Assembly: GCA_008921705.1 (NCBI GenBank)
Contig: VFFE01007066.1
Location: forward strand, 939,574 to 1,003,573
DNA length: 64,000 bases
Reading direction: 5' to 3'
From: Burhinus oedicnemus
Lineage: Eukaryota > Chordata > Aves > Charadriiformes > Burhinidae
Shown: piece after piece, positions 38,866 through 52,893 of the stretch
Position numbering within the stretch: position 1 is the stretch's first letter
How the letters are laid out: each line of letters opens with the position of its first letter
Translations under genes and position numbers: made by a program
Notes under the pieces: generated by a model
What the model was told of the DNA's origin: nothing
Seen by the model: the letters and a program-made list of their open reading frames with translations, nothing else
Database searches by the model: none

Positions 38866-41800
38866 AGAAGAGCAAAACAGAAAATAAGTTAAACATGGCA
38901 CATTCTGTTTGTGATTACTCATGTATGTGCTATGGTTCAGTCTTTAGTTTTTATGGACTGTTCTGTAGCAACACAAATACACTGGAGGCTGGAGCTAAAC
39001 AACTCCACAGCTGGATTTGTTCCAAGCAACTCAAATGTGCTCTTAAAATATTTCTATGATTACTGGAGGATCTTAGAACAAGACTTCATTGTAACCAGTG
39101 AGGGATGGGGGAAATGTTTTAAAACACTCCTACTCCCCGAACACTGCTCTAATTTAGCCAGTTAAGTGCAAGCGGTCTCATTTCCCAGGGATTAGTTGGG
39201 GTATTTTGGCTTCAGCTCACCTTTAAATAGCTTCCTGAATTGGACTCACAGTAGAGAACATAGGCTGTGCTCATGCAAAAAAAAAAGTACTAATTACCCC
39301 TAAAAGAAGAAACTTACAAAAATAGCTGCCTCATATTTCACCTATTGTGTCCTAGTCAAATGTGGCTGAAACAAAGCCACTGACAAAGCTGCAGGTGGGA
39401 GCGAGCAGATGTTATATTCCAATCCCCAAATTGCACTCCAGAGCCAGGAGAGTCTGATGCACGCACACGCACGTTGCCAGCGGCGGATGCTCCCAAACAG
39501 CATGGCCTAAGCCCTGTCCAGCCCTCCCAGCCTGCAACCGTTGTGAGGTCAGTCTCAATTACTCTCATAGAGAAAGTACAGTCTCTCATCGCAGTTGGTA
39601 AGTCAGCTATGTGCTGTTGTGTGGCAGCTTCCCAGTGGAACATCCCCTCTTGTGCTGCTGCCGCTCACCCTCACAGCACCCAGCATGCTCACCCCAGATA
39701 AACTACCACTTGATCAAGAAGAGACAGGCAAGCACCAAGCTATTAACATGCAAATCAGCCATAAGATCACCATCAGCTCTCCACCACTGACAAACTTATC
39801 TGTCTTGCAAAGGTAAACCTTCATTTGAAGTTAGCTAGTATTTAGAGATGGTCACAAGAGAGTGAGACAGCTCTGTTGTCTGGACATTACTTGTCCCCCA
39901 GCAGAACATTCCTTCCTGCTAACTATGCTTTAGACAAAGTAGCCTGGGCCAAGGCTTATCATTTTCTTTTTAAGCAATTGTGCATATACTTGTACACCTG
40001 GCATTGCTATAGTATTAATGTAATGTTTATTATATAAATAAACCTATGCAAGACAGACCATGGCATACATGCACAACTGAAAGCAACAGTTACACATGGT
40101 AATTGGTAACATTTTAAGAAAAATATGACAGGCTTGGAACAGATTAGTAATGTTAAATTTCAAATAAAACTCCTAATAATTTTTATTTTACTCTAAGCCT
40201 TCACTTTTGAAGACCTTTCAGTAAAAAACCTTCATGAACAGAAAAAGGAGGAACTTTAAAGTTATGTAAAGTACTCTGCTTTCCAACTGCAGCGATTTCA
40301 CAATCAGCAACAGTAACAGAACAAAACCAAAGCCCCATAGGTTTACAGAGGAATATAGGACAGAAGACAGGAAGGAAGCTGGGGTTGGCTGATGTCTGTC
40401 AAATCAAGCACTGCAGTTTCTCCTCGTTCTGTGGGGAGTGGGGAGCTCGGACAGACCTACCTGCCACCCACCCAGCTGTCCAGCCTGTCCAGCTGAGATT
40501 ACCCTCAGCCTCAGAGATTCCCTTTCAATTCCATGAAGACGACTGTGGCTCTTCAGTGCACAGTACATCTAGGGACAGGCAGGAGGGCAAGAGAAGCAGC
40601 ATCCTTTGAGAAAAAAACTACAAAAAAGATTTGTTGTCTTTTTCCTGTATTCCCTTTTTTCTCCTGAACACAAAGAAATTTTAAGACTAAACTGAACTAT
40701 CACAAAGATGCATATTAAATTAGGAGATTGAATTCAGCAACTGTAATCACAAGGGATCCGAACAAAAGGGACAAACCTTCATGCAATGGCAAGCATCGAG
40801 TGACTAGCAGCCAGAAAATAAGAGAGGCAGCTCTACAACTACTCAACTCAGTTTTAGGAATGATGCCTTCAAAAATCCTTTCACAGATCCAATGAAACTC
40901 TCCAGGAAAGTTTATTTGGGAAGCAGACACAACCACCTTTTCAAAACTTTAGAAGAACGAGGGGGGAGGGGCGGGGGGGGAAGAAAAAGAAAAAAAAAAA
41001 AGAGAAAGTGAAAGGTATCACCAGACACGGCTGCAACATCCTCCACCACCACAGCTCCAGGAAGGAGGTTTCTGTTGAACACAGTGCTTGGGCAGTCATG
41101 GGGAATATTTTGATAATGCTCAGTGTAAACAAGGATTTAAAGTTACAAGCTCAGTTGATAGCTTATATCTCATTTTTGTTCTCCTTACCCTTCCCCCCAC
41201 TCAACTGGCAGCTGGCAAGATCTACCTAAGAGAATGACTTACAAGTCCTTTCATTATATATATAAAAAGTGAAAGATCACAAGCATCTTTCAAAACACAT
41301 TCTTAAAAACAGCAGCAAATTGAAGGTCTTTTCTTCTTGTGTTTAGCTACTGTATGCAAAAAAGAAAGACCTGAGCTTTTTCAGTTGTCTTATAATGCTA
41401 GAATTTGCCAAACATATGCATATGTACACACAGCATGTAAGGAATAAAAATACAAGTAGCTGCCTCCTGTTGCAAGATACTCAATACACATCTATGCTTT
41501 GTTAACTTCCAATGTAATACAGAAATCTACATTGCGTTAGTTGTGTGTCACGGGGAAATTTGTGTTTACAATTAGGTCTGATGTGTTCAGAGATATTTCT
41601 CAATGCAGTTCACCAAGAACACATTAAATTAGCGAAGTCCATCCGTTCAGTAATTAATTGCCTGTACTGTGGCATAAATGTGACAGAAAGCACTAATCTC
41701 CTGGACTGTATTTAAGGGAATTTTATCAAGAATTGCTTAAGTACATTGTTTTACTTGAAAACAGATTTTTGGAATTTCAGAATGTATTTCCCTTCTCAAC

Positions 41801-44800
41801 AAGGGTAACAAGAATTAGAAATTCAAACCCTAAACAGAATTAAAGAAAGAAAGAATGTTAATTTCAGATTAAACTCCAGTAGTAAAGCATAAAATCTAAA
41901 ATCTTTTCCCTTCAATTTACTTTCTCACAAATTTAATGAGGGAAACATCCTTAACAGCCTCATTGACACAGTAAGGAAACTTGTGATGCTGTAAAGTAAG
42001 GATGCAAGAGGACAGTTTAAAAACTAAGTTTGCTGTTTCAAAAAGCAAATGAGCTATTCCAATTCCATGAGGTTTTTGGCCATTTCTGAAAGAAGAGAGT
42101 TCAATACCCTTCCACTGGTTTAAGTTTATTTAAAACAGCTGTGCTCACAAAACAGCCATTCCCATTTCCTGCCCATGAAATATTCCCATCCCATTTAAAA
42201 TAAAGCAGGGAAAAAAACAAGACAAAAATCTGGTGCTGCAACTGCAGAACAAAATCCAAGTATTTATGAGGGTGCCTCACTGAACTTCCACGCTGCAGAG
42301 TGCATGCTCTCCCACCAAACACTGAGGCACAGCTCCAAGGAAATGCTAGCACATAATTTTCCTGTTGTCAGGGAAGAAAGGTCATTGCAGTCCTGGTCAT
42401 TAGGTTTCAGGGTCTGTCTGCATTCCCATTAAATCTCCCATTTTGTAAGTAATTAGAGCACAACAGAGACTACACTTTTCTGCTGTTTTTAGACAAGTTG
42501 CAACAAAGGCTCTTTGAATGCACAAGCCTTAACTCACATTAAACTCAAAGGAGCTACAGAGTTCAGGGCATGATTTTGTGCATGCATTTGTTTGTATTAA
42601 GGGCTTAGGAGTACAAACATCTGTACAAGATTAGATGCTCAGTTAACACTTCAGACCCGCAAATATAAAACCGTCTCATGAGTATGAGAGGTCTTAAATT
42701 ATTTGGCCTTTAAAACGCAACTACTGGAGCCATGGAAATCATCCTCTTCAGGAGCGGGGAAGGAGAAAGCGCAGCAGCAGTTCAGGTACTTTCTAGCCTC
42801 TGTGGGTGTACAAAAGAAACAAGTCAACCGAACTCTCAATTCCTCCTTCCTCTATCCCCACTTCAAAAAAAAACTACAGGCATGATTTTTTTTTTTTTTT
42901 AAGGCACAATTCTTGATATCTTGGCATTTAAGACTGGCAATACTGCCAATAAACAGGCAGGTGTGCAAAGGCAAGATTTTGTCTACGAAAAACTGTTTTT
43001 GAGGCTAGAGGGGCAGCTTTCTCCCGTTTGTCTCCCCGGAACAAGTATGCTGCACAAGGAAGGGCACAGATCTCGGCACGTCCTGTGCAAGCCCAGCACA
43101 TGGCAGAACAGAAGCCTTAGTGTTTTCTTAAGTCCCTCTCACTTCAATTAGTTTTTCCGGCAAGACTGTCATAACTCACCTATGAAACAAAATCATATTG
43201 GACTGGTCTCTGTCCCCACCGAAGTCCCAGAGGATCTTGTCACAACTCAATAATCAGATGTTAGAGGGATCTTACTAATTAGGAAAATAAATTACAATTT
43301 GGCCCTTGTTGGCTCTATGTAACCTTTGCAGTTGACATGAGCAGACAGGTAAGTGCCTTCCTGTCCACCTGAAATGGTTTTGATCACAAAAACGCCAGGA
43401 GGAAAAGACCATTATATCCTAACACAAGCAGACTGAAAAATTCAGAAGTGTTTGCCAAAACTAATAACACAAAAATCAGAGAAGTTTGGATTTAAAGTAA
43501 AATTCTTCTTAAACCTATACAAGGAAAGAACTTGTGAGGCAAGACTAAAAATAAGCTCAGTGTACTACCTGAAATTGCAGTCTACTGTACCTATCTTCTC
43601 CTTCCCATCACAAAAGAAAGGCCTCCACAAACACACAAGCAATGCCTAATAAACCTGCCATAGCAAGGTGATTTTTCAACTTAACAAAATGTTCTGGTTT
43701 TCATGGACTTGAAGTTATCTCATTTATACCATTTAAATGCAGATTCCATGTAGCTAAACAGTATGCTAAAGATTCCACTTTCACATCAGGCTTACTTGTT
43801 ATATACACATAAGAGAGATTTTTACATGACAGGATCTCATTCATCTCAAAAACCAACCAGCCATTCAAATTTAAAAACAACTATCCACATTGTTATGAAA
43901 GACCAGAAAGCTGGCTGACAAAAGCTAGAGCAGCCAGATTTATTTAAGATCACAAAGCTTATCATTCCATTACAATTGGGAGAAAAGAAAATCAGTGTAT
44001 TTTTCTAGAGAACAAGGCCAGGACAAAGCCTTCTTAAGGGTCCTAACACTTCAGAGGGTGCACAAAGGTTTGCATTTTCATTTTGTCACACTAAATATGT
44101 TGCTGTATTCAAAATGCAAATTTTTCTTTAAAACCCTCTGCCTACCACTGCAGCTGTAAGATGTGGGAGAATATCCCAGTACTGCTAAGTGACAGAATGA
44201 AAACCATTACCAAATGTGTAAAATAGACTTTTGCAATGAGAAATGTCAGAGATTGAAGCCACAGAAATTTAAGGAAAAAAAGAACCACATGGAAGAATAG
44301 GTGTTTGATGAAGGGAAAAATGACATCTCTTGTTATAGGTCAAGCCTCACTGTTATTGATGTTACAGCTGTTAAATTGTGTATATTTATATAAATTTGAA
44401 GGGGACAGAAGAAAATCTGAGCTGGAAATGAATAGATTAATCCCTGTTCCTCACTTCAAGAGAAAGCATTTATGTGGAAAATGATTAGCTGATTTAAATA
44501 GCGGAGAATATTTGATTTTAACCACTTTTTGGTTAAAAACAAACACTTTATTAATGCATCACCAAAAGGGAGCCAAATGGAATGACTTGAACAGCTGTTG
44601 AACACAGTGAACTAAGCTACAAGTTAGACTGGAGCCTTTATTCACATAGATACAAGTCTCAGAAAGCTACTGGATTAAACTGTGCCAGAGAAAAGTTTAA
44701 ATCAGGACCACCGCTGGATGATTTCAGCTAAATCAGAGACCAAAATTTATTTAGGGAAGTATGATTTGGCAAAATAATCTTTCTTCTTTTCATAGTATGT

Positions 44801-47800
44801 ACCAAAGCTGAGGGCGCATGCTACATGACACCGCATTTTTCTGCTCATTGCCTTTTGGGGACAGTTGCATTCACCCTACAATAGCCAATTCTCATTTCAA
44901 AGGCAGAATGCCCCTTCCAAATGACATCAGGGAAAAAACACAAAATAATTATATACTGACTGCTTGAAAATGCATTCTCTCTATTTCCTTCCTGACATCA
45001 TACTGATGAAAAGTTTCATTCACTGCTACTGGCAGGGCACCCGCTGACGAGCTCTAGCAAGAGCTCAAGAGCTGGGCTGGACTACAGACAGGTCATGATA
45101 CCCAGCCACACTGGGCATCACAACAAAATCTCTCCCCCAAAACACACAGCCATGTGTGCAGGGAGTGCCAGAAAAGCCCTTCTACTTCAGAGTCATCTGT
45201 GCACACAACAGAACAAGCTCCAACCAAACATCATCCCTTGATCGTTTGAAAATAAAAGGGATGCTGACCTTGGAAAGGGACTAAAACCAGGTGTAACAAA
45301 CTCTCTGTGCATAGGAAGCAATAAAACTTGTTTGGCTTTGGCAGGTTAGATGGCAATTCAAAGGTCTTTCTAGTTTGTAGCAATACTGAAGAAATAAGCT
45401 TATTCATCCATCAGGTCAATACACATCTCTGCCTTGGAGCCAGAGCTGAACTACAGGACCAGTTTTGTGCAGCACTGACAGACAGGACAGGCGGACAGAC
45501 TTCCTAATGAATTTACCATAATACCATCTCATTGCCAACAGGATAGTGCTCAGCACCACTCCGTAAGCTTGCTAAGATCCAGACTGCATGCTGGCAGCAT
45601 TTAAGGGGTGAAAACAAAAGATTTAAGGAGACAAAGGACTGCAGCATACCACAGAGGCCAGGCCATGCAGCAGGAGTGCAGCACACCACCAGACCTGCCG
45701 TTGACTTCAGCCAGAGCTGTACAGGTCCTAATATGGCACGGCCTCTCCCTGACGCAAGTGCCAAACGTGGCCACAGGACTGCAGAGAAACCATATCCGTT
45801 CCCACCCCATGCTCCAACTATGTTTGGGCCAAACATTCCCAGTTAGGCCCACCTCCAGGCACACAGACCCCAGAGCCAAGCCGTTTTCTGTCTAAAGGGC
45901 CCTCTAGACACTACATGGGTCCCTGCCTCCCCAGAGGCCTGGTGGCAAACCCATCTGTCGTATGGGTAAGACAGAGCACGGCTTTTAGCCGACTCTTCAG
46001 GTAGGTCCCATCTACCGCTCCAAAGTCACGCCTGTCTGCGGGGTGAGCCTGACACACATGGGACGTGGAGGTAGGCTCCATTGCCTGGTGTGTATTTCAG
46101 CCAGAGCAGGGAAAACAGCTGAGGAGAGGAGGGGAAGGAAAGCAGGAGATGGAAAGAAGGAAGATGAGAGCTGGAGGGAGGGGGAAATAAGAAAAAAGTC
46201 ACAGCTCTGCAGCTATTACACTTAAAACTTCAGCTATTGTCTGAAATGGAGGCTCCTGCATTCATTTGGATGGCAAAGTTTATTTATGTCACTTCCCTCT
46301 GCTAAGCTTTTGTGGATCATATTTCAAACCCACGTTATATTCCTCTGTTGCTGGGTTACCAGCTCTGAACAAACAATTCTCCGCAGTCTGCCAAAAGCAG
46401 AGAAAGCAAGCAGATGAATGCCTGGAGGATGCATCACCCTCTGGAAGTCATCTTACAGCCCCACGCTGCTACAGATTAGTCACAACTTCACATACAGTAG
46501 AGTGAAAGAGGAAATGGTGAATCCATTAACTCTGGGGCAGCGCACAGACCTGGGAACTGCTATTCCCACCCACTCGCACCCCTCCTAGGGAAACCAGGCA
46601 ATTTTCCAAATCATTAGAATTTTCTTTCAGATTAGAAGAAAAATGGCCCTAAATTCAAAGGGATAAATTGGGTATTAACGCCTCTGAAAGTAGCGAGTTT
46701 GTTCCAGCAGATGTTGAAATGGCAAGCAGGAGTTGTGATTTGAAATGAGTAAATCACAGGTATCACTGCAGCAGAGCTCCAGGAAAACCCCCATGCAACA
46801 AAACACTGATGACTGTAGGTTTGAGACTTTCAGTTTCCAGGCAGGATGTCTGCCACCTCAGGGGCTGCACAAACTTCTGCTTCAGGGAGGTAGGAAGACA
46901 CAGCTGGCACCCACGTAGCGGTGCTCATCAGAAGCCCTCCAGGTTCACTCAGGCCCTCAGCAATAGTGCTTTCCAGACATCTTCCCCTGCAGCACCTGCG
47001 GAGAGAGGCTGCCAGCATGCAGTAGTCCTGTTCCTCCTGCCGAGATTGCCTGTGCCCTGCTGCTGACCCCATCACCGTGCTCTCCGAACACCCAGACAGC
47101 CCCTCCATCCCACCTGCAGAGCCTCAGCTCTAAAGTGCCCTCATCCAGGACTGCGCACTGAAGGATGCCAAATGTGTCTCGAATAGGAACAGTTTATTTG
47201 CGTAAAGACAAAAAGCATTGCAAGAGAGACTACGTATCAGTGCAGACCCCTACCATAACCACCAGCCTGACAATAACACTGTCACCTCTGCGGCATCCCC
47301 AAGACTGTCAGACAAGAAGGACACAAGCAGGCTGTGCAAGCTGCGATTCGTACTGCTCAGGCAGCGGTCTCACCGGCAAGCTCAGCAGCAAGATTGGCTT
47401 AAGATGCTCTTCTCATCACCTATTTGCTGCTGCTGTAACAGGCTCTCAGTGAGGTGGTACCAGCACAACCACATGCAGCGCACCTGTCACCCAAATCGGG
47501 GAACTGACCTGATTCGAAAACAAAAAGAAATTTGCTAACAAAAAAGAGAAAAAGAATAAAGAGGAGAATTTGGCTCAGTTCCATACTGCAGTTCACTGTA
47601 TCCCCTCCACCAGGACAGCAAACACCCAGCGCTGCCACACTTCCAGGGGAAAAAATATGTAGTAAATGGCACTACTGCTGCCAAACTTTTGTTTCATGAA
47701 ACCTTGGGTTTAATCTAATGTAGAAAATTAGAAACAAATTATCTAATGTTTGCTGGAGGGTCAGTGACAACCCTCATTCTGGGCCAAGGCACAGACAAGC

Positions 47801-48879
47801 ATCACAAAACAAAAATAAAACATCATGTTTCACCAAGACCCAGCGCTCAACTGAGACTACAGCAGTTTAAGGACAACCACTACTCTGGAAACATGGAGTT
47901 TTTTTAATAATTTAATTCCACAAGAAGGTCCTTACTATTCACCCAAATATTTGTGGCTGTTCTATTACACAAGGTACAGTGAATTTTGTCAGAAAAATGC
48001 CCAAGAGGAAAATTTGGCAATTTTACAAGAAAATAATCTGAAACCATCACTTTAAGAATTATTATTTCTGCTTTCTTAAGAAAGGCAGTTCAAACAACAC
48101 TGACAAAGAAAATGAAGTTAGCAACATGAAGCTTTACAGGTTACTATTTCTAGTACAGCAGGAAAAACTGGAATGTTTAACTTTTCAGGCTTTGTTTTTT
48201 CCAAAATAAGAATATGTGAGAAAAGCAGCTTTTCCAAAGCACAGTACTAAGTGTCTCTGCCACTGCAGACATCATGAAGATTACAGGTGGTTCTATTCTT
48301 AACATAAACCAGCTATGATTCATCAAAATATAAGAAGCTTAGTTTACATGGGAATATTTTGCTTACCCCAACCACAGTTTTCAGTCTAATTTTACACTAG
48401 AGACAGCAATTCTGTTCTTTTCTTACATTTCAAGTGTGGCAGGTGTTGAAGTCCAATTAACAATCACCATTAAATCCACAAGACAGGTTCACAGAAGTGT
48501 AACTATTTTCCATTACTATGTGCAAAACTGGTATCAGTTCCCCAACACCAGTTTGGAATTGTACTTATTCTAGATTCTTATTCTATGTTTACATACCTAT
48601 AACCAGAATAAATTTCACCTAAACTGGTCTATTTAAAAAAACATTTCCTTTATTTTATGCACTAAACCCTTTGGTTTTAACAGCACTGGAAGGTTAGAGT
48701 TAATCTCAAATGTCATTAAGGTACTTCACTTTCAGCAGGAATCAACATTACACCTGAATATTTCTTAGGAGGAGGCTGCAGATGTGTACCTGAGGCCTTA
48801 GGGGTATTATTACTGAATATCATTATTTACTATGATTAAATAGAAAGATCTGGTCAATCCAGCACTGAACTACACGCAC
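38866..48879. other. Intron 1 stretch without genes
   Basis: About 10 kb with no young mobile element recognised. Holds the G-rich tract at 40961-40980 and two AT-rich, motif-dense blocks (41500-41720 and 44340-44560) that could be conserved regulatory DNA. Confidence 0.65.
40961..40980 (+). repeat. G-rich tract with quadruplex potential
   Basis: Twenty bases made almost only of G (runs of 6, 4 and 8 or more) followed by a 30-bp polypurine A-run. It can satisfy the G-quadruplex pattern if the long runs are split. The G-rich strand is the template strand for BICD2. Confidence 0.6.
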
Positions 48880-48962
48880 AGAGGATTTAATCCCAGTCTG
48901 CTGCTGGTTTGTTAGATGACTTTAGCCCAGCCATTTCTTCATGAAGCAGCATGGTGTTATTT
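48880..48962 (-). mobile_element. Possible short MIR-like remnant, inverted
   Basis: GAGGATTTAATCCCAGTCTG then TTAGATGACTTTAGCCCAGC and ATTTCTTCAT follow the inverse MIR core weakly. Short and decayed; chance similarity cannot be excluded. Confidence 0.35.
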
Positions 48963-51900
48963 GAATGGTTTTTTTCAAAGACAGTTTCCAAGTCTACCCA
49001 GGAATCCTCTACAGAGAATTCATGTCGTGGCATAAAGTCAATACGTGATCCTTAAAGGCAAAAAACAGAAACAAGAGCCACTGCCACCCTACAAAGAAAT
49101 CAAGAGTCACGTACAGATCATTGCCACTCTTCGTTGTAAGCTTCCCCTCCCCTTAAAAACTGTATACAACCATATACGTCAAATTAACTGTGATGTACTG
49201 ACACATGCTTTTAGACTTTAAGGACAGCCACAGACTACTTCCATACTTCTACATTATTACAGAAATAAATAATTCATAATACAATACACATGTTTTCTGA
49301 GGAATTTAAACGCAAGTCTACCACCACCAATACAACATAACCACCTAATCAGAAACCAGCTTTGGAGAGCAGCCAGTTTCATAACTGAACTAATAGTTAG
49401 TTATAAATCTGACATCTCAAAAGCAACTCGAAAGTACTGAGTAAGCAGATAACCCCTTTTCCAACCTAACCTTCCATGACACATTCCCCTACAAATCATC
49501 AGGAACACCAATGAATCCCTAGACAATCACTTTTGTGAACTGGAGCGCACAAAGAGCTGATCCTACAGATCTTCCCCGTAAGTACAAAAATCCCGTCTCA
49601 GGCAGGTAGGCAGCCCTATAATTTATACAATTAGCACCATTGCAGACAAAGGCTCACAGGATGACTTACAAGTTGAACACGGCCTACAGAAAAAAACTCT
49701 TTATTACTTCATCTCCTAGAGGGGAAAAAACAATAAAAATTATATGTATACAATGTGATGCAGTATTTCACTACAAGAAAGCCAGTAGCTTATTTCTCTG
49801 AACTAGGGAAAATTGTGTTATTTATCTATAAAAGTTTAAAATCAATTGCCTTTTACAAAAGCAAAGGTGGGACTAAAGATAATCAGTAAGTTTACCTGGG
49901 GAGACAGTTTGTATTTAAATTTAGTGCTCTCAAATGAATGCAATAGAAAAATGCAGCACAAATTACCATAAAAGATATGAGATCAGGTAAAAGGACAATT
50001 TACCAAGGACCCTGACTAAAAAGAGGATGGTGTGGAGCCTCAGTGCAAGGACAGGACAGCTCCCCAGCTTCACCAGGAGGACCTGAATTGTAAATAGTGG
50101 GTGTACACAGACACTTTTACAAAATGGGGTACAGCTCTGAGGATGCCATCTGCACTTACCAAAGGGATAAAACTGTGGAGGTTAAGGCTATGAAATTCTG
50201 CCACAATGGGAAATGGGCAGCAGGTAAGAGAACCTGGCCAGAAAGCTACGGAAGATCTGATGGCTGTAGCAGAAAAGCCTGTACTTTCAACAGACTATAT
50301 TACCAAGTTCCCACACTCAGAGCCCATTTACCTACAGTATGAACAGGGCCATGATACAGGGTGCTTCATAACATTAAACAAATTAAAGTCTACCCAAATC
50401 TACAACACCCAGCAGGACAGGAAACTTTGCTGTGTGCGTGCACAGTACTCAGCATAACATGGCCTTGTGCTACTGAGGTCTCCAGATGTAGTAGAGAAGA
50501 ACAAAACAAGATTTATAGACACTAGAATTGCTGTATATTAAAAGGCTGCTTGAAGTCATAGTTCAGAAGCAAGAGATGGAAAAACACTCCTTTTCAAGTC
50601 AGACATGACACCATCAGTCCCATGCCTTCCCCAAGAACAACCTCAGGTAACCCAAGGTGGAGTCCCTTTAGGTTGGAGCTTGACAATTGGCAAGCCACGT
50701 ATGCAAGGCTCCTCTAGCTGTGCCTGGCAAAAGGAAGAAGTTGCATAAACAGCAAAGAAGATAAACTCCTCCTCTGAGAGCATGCTTCGTGCATCTGCTA
50801 AAGGTTTACAAGATCTAATGCAGACCAGATTCCTCCACAGCATCACAAGAAAGCTGGACGAACAATGCTTTTTCCCTGTGTAGGCTAACTAGCAGAGTCC
50901 TCAAGCTGTTCCCAGAATTGTTTGCCTCCCAGGTTTTGACTTAATTACCACGGGACATGCACACACAAAGCAAATCCTTCAGAATGTTACAAGCAAAAAA
51001 GAGTGAATCATTGCTGATCATGCCACTTTCTTTTTTTTTTTTTTAAATCTCTTTTACAAGCTTCTGAAGTGTTACAGCCCTAAAAGAATGAAAAGAAGTT
51101 GTCTTCAAGCCTTTTTTCACCTGAAAGCCAAAACATGTAATGCCCAAGTGTACACAGCACAGCCCAGTGAATAAAGTGCTACCTGTGACTGAGGCAACCT
51201 GGCTTCCATTCACGGATCAGGTGCTGGCTTGCTGAATGAGGTTGGACTAGTGCCTTTACCTCTCGATGCCACGTTTCACATCCCACCTACCAAACAGGTT
51301 TACTGACTTTTCTTTCCCTTTAGCACAACTCTGTCGCTCTCACCTTCTTTTCAAGACTGCCTCTACCCTTGACTTTCACACAGCATCTCTGCTACTGTAT
51401 GCTGCTGTAACTGTGTTGGTCTCAAGTGGCTTTAGTTATAGCGGTTCATCAGTTCAGCTTGCATATTTAGTTAACAAGTTCATAGCCATGTAATTTAAAG
51501 TAATTAACCTCTTTGCTTATGCTTGTTTAACATAATAAAAGCTGAATAAAGCTTTGTTTACATGACCAAAAAACACACGGCATACAGGAAGTGAGGGCGT
51601 CCGCAGATTCAGCTAAATTTGTACCAGCCCATTTACAAGTATTTACTTTCCCTTTGAAACATCATGTTTTGATGTTACTTCGTTTCTAACTGAATGAGGT
51701 AAACCAAAGACCCATCGGATCCAGTTTGCACTGGTCAAATAAATCCACATATGTTCACCTCTTGGGCTGTATCAGATCTTCTGCAATCAAGGCAAGGCCT
51801 AAATCGGTTGAAAAGCAGCACAGGGCTTGCCTGCACAGGAACAGTCACTAAAATAACCAAGGGTACAGGCAGGCAAAGAAGTTCCCATGGGACACGCTAT

Positions 51901-52279
51901 GCGGCAGACTGGCAGGGGACCAGCTATGCTCTCATAAGGAGAGCTAGCCATATGTCTACTTATTCTGGCAAGTCGGTGCCACTCTGTGCACAGACTCTTC
52001 CCGAGGCCACGCTTTTCCCGTGGCCTAGACCTGGAGAAGATCTTGCACAAGAAAAACTTATGTGCCAGTTGACCTAAGAAAACAGCATTTCTTTTGACAA
52101 ATCTCACTCCACTGCACAGATTAGATCTGAAGTTTCCTTTAAAGAAAATCAAAAAAAGGCCAACGACGGGGAAACGCACCAAAACAAAGCCGCGTGAACT
52201 AAAGCCCACTACATTGCTTCCGTGGTGGTCTGTGTTAGGGAAGTCATCAACATCAACGCAAGATTTCTCCCTCCACACC
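48963..52279. other. Intron 1 stretch near the promoter
   Basis: One possible MIR relic (51155-51290). The open frame 51799-52485 on the minus strand is intronic and enters the CpG island; it does not resemble BICD2. Otherwise nothing recognised. Confidence 0.6.
51155..51290 (-). mobile_element. Probable ancient MIR / CORE-SINE remnant, inverted
   Basis: Order of blocks: CAGTGAATAAAGTGCTACCTG, CCTGGCTTCCATTCACGG, CTGAATGAGGTTGGACTAGT and TACCTCTCGATGCCACGTTT. This resembles the inverse MIR consensus but is heavily decayed. Confidence 0.45.
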
Positions 52280-52893
52280 TCAGCAGGCATGTGACGCCCC
52301 CCTCCAGCACCCCGGGGCTCCCCCCGCCCCAGCACGGCCTGCTCGGTCCCCGGGGAGAGCGCGGTGACAGCGGCGGGCTCCGCTCGCCCCCGGGGCGGCC
52401 GGGAGGCTCCTCTCGCTGCTACAGCCCGAGGCCGACCTGCTGCCAAAGCCTGAGGCGAAACGGTCGGGAAGGCAAAGAAGAGCACTTACTCGCTTCCCTC
52501 CCGCATCCCCCTGGCACAGGGGAGGGGCTAGGGGCACAAAAGCCCTTTTTGTCTTTTTTTCTTCCCCCTTTCCTGCTCTGAAAGGTAAAGGCAATCGTCT
52601 CCGACAGCTGTCATTCTGGAGAAGGAAGGGTTTAACCGCGCAGCCTGCAGCAAGACCGAGGCCTGGTGGCCCCCCTCCAAATTCTGCCGGGGGGTGCGGG
52701 GCTGACCCTCCGGCCGCCCCGCAGCAGTCCCGGGGCCCCGGAGCCCACCACCCCCGGGATCGGCCATCTGTCCCGCCACCACCGCCCCCAAACCGCCTTC
52801 GCCCCCCGCGCTCGCAACGGCCCGGCTCAGGCCGGGGCCGGGGCCGCGCCGCAGGGCGGGCACCTGCCCCCGGGCCCCGCGCCGGCGCCTCAC

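Larger units (their letters stand above)
3963..52893 (-). other. BICD2: BICD2 intron 1 (about 48.9 kb)
   Basis: Bounded by GT at 52893-52892 and AG at 3964-3963, this phase-0 intron separates residues 80 and 81. It is AT-rich, lacks further recognisable exons on either strand, and holds CR1 fragments, old SINE-like relics, a minisatellite, short tandem repeats and A/C-rich low-complexity tracts, listed separately. A very long first intron is usual for vertebrate BICD2. Such introns often carry enhancers; candidates are noted in the findings. Confidence 0.92.

Noticed and set aside
51799..52485. 228-codon minus-strand ORF in the sense orientation of BICD2
   Set aside because: It lies downstream of the exon 1 donor in intron 1, shows no BICD2 or other known domain, and runs from GC-island into AT-rich sequence.
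52528..52893. Continuation of the exon 1 reading frame into the intron
   Set aside because: The known protein continues with exon 2 (AFGQ...), and GTGAGG is a good donor. The read-through part is low-complexity Arg/Gly sequence.
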